A stretch of 64,000 bases of DNA, from contig NC_092569.1 in the NCBI RefSeq assembly GCF_037975245.1, positions 10,153,001 through 10,217,000 on the forward strand, written 5' to 3'. The translations under genes were made by a program, and so were the position numbers. The number at the start of each line of letters is the position of its first letter. The first letter of the stretch is position 1. The notes below the pieces were generated by a model. That model had not been told where the DNA came from and ran no database searches. It saw only the letters and a list, made by a program, of their open reading frames with translations. This document shows, one piece after another, positions 63,340 through 64,000 of this stretch. Origin of the DNA: Apostichopus japonicus. Lineage: Eukaryota; Echinodermata; Holothuroidea; Aspidochirotida; Stichopodidae.

Positions 63340-64000
63340 GAATGAATGTCTCTTATTGCAACATGATGATATTTTCTCAAAGGTAATGAATTTTATTTAA
63401 CAATGCAACTGTAAGTTAGGTGTATTAGGTAATTTTATATGATGGAAACTTGTTTCAGGCCAATTGTATATTCAGTTCTGTAGACCTGGTATTACATATC
63501 AGTCTTTATAATAATGACTTTAAAGGATGTAACCCAATCAGAACCTTCAGGAAGAACAAAAACTGACCCCGTAACTGTGTAGAAACCTATACTCGATTTA
63601 CTGACCAATTACGACATGAGCTGACTCCACCCCACTGTCTATGTACCTCTAGTCACTTCCCCGTATACGAAGATCAATTGCGGCCTTGTCCACCGGACTG
63701 TTTGCCGAAAGAAAAATGTCTACGCAGTATCTTTGTCAGCATGAGTTGTTTTCTATTTGGTGTAAATATATGACAGTATGCAGGAGTCTATATACAGTAG
63801 GGAATGATAGCATCGCATTAATTATTCATAAGTGGTAGCATTAGAATCTAATTGTGTGTTGGATTGATATCATTATTGGTAGATCATGGATACTGGATTA
63901 TTCATATCGTTTATAGCGCAGATCCCATGAATAGGCGTAATGAGCATGGATTAATATAAAACAAGTTGAAATGTCAGTACCGTATCTTTGCAGCCGTAAG
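63340..64000. other. Duplicated flank, nothing recognised
   Basis: Counterpart of 47401-48062. Confidence 0.5.

Larger units (their letters stand above)
59125..64000. repeat. Recent segmental duplication, unit 2 (runs off the window)
   Basis: See 43214-48062; the match continues to the last base of the window. Confidence 0.93.

Overview
This is animal nuclear DNA: AT-rich, intron-split genes with consensus GT/AG splice sites, long di-, tetra- and pentanucleotide satellites, tRNA-derived SINEs, CR1-type LINEs, a Penelope-like retroelement and DNA transposon remnants. No bacterial operons, rRNA genes or CRISPR arrays are visible. The gene and repeat content fits a marine deuterostome invertebrate. 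An echinoderm such as a sea cucumber is my best guess from general knowledge; nothing in the window proves it.

The real protein-coding content is a tandem array of four-pass membrane genes of MS4A/CD20 type on the minus strand, assembled here from small exons. Copy A has coding exons at 8116-8349, 2900-2953, 2290-2385, 1661-1786 and 37-198 (223 aa). Copy B has them at 42277-42510, 25949-26002, 25343-25441, 24494-24619 and 24055-24123 (193 aa, tail lost through a 35-bp deletion). Copy C has them at 58660-58893, 55392-55445, 54684-54770, 54046-54168 and 50278-50436 (218 aa). A decayed fourth copy D lies at about 17.7-20.6 kb. Every coding exon is a multiple of 3 in length, so all introns are phase 0. 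A further noncoding 5' exon is likely for A, B and C, with donors at 17519, 45464 and 61394.

Layout: 1-8.4 kb, copy A; 8.4-17.5 kb, its first intron, holding a roughly 990-bp uninterrupted TATC satellite, a 4.06-kb TIR element (11124-15184) and a 1.07-kb hAT-like element (16254-17318); 17.7-20.6 kb, pseudogene D and a 0.74-kb inverted-repeat element; 20.6-23.8 kb, intergenic with small TIR-like remnants; 23.8-45.5 kb, copy B, whose 16-kb second intron holds two LINE relics facing each other tail to tail, a Penelope-like element and a second Penelope fragment; 45.5-48 kb, a broken zinc-finger-like gene on the plus strand with a SINE in it; 50.1-61.4 kb, copy C, with a pentanucleotide wave satellite at 53.3 kb in an intron; 59.1-64 kb, a very recent second copy of 43.2-48.1 kb.

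Because the paralogous blocks align, each serves as the empty site for insertions in the others. That gives direct evidence for several mobile elements and for gene conversion. The most interesting points are the MS4A-like array with its variable outer loop and differential loss of a PPxY tail motif, the two transposons with empty sites, the pentamer satellite ordered by transitions, and the conversion/duplication breakpoints.
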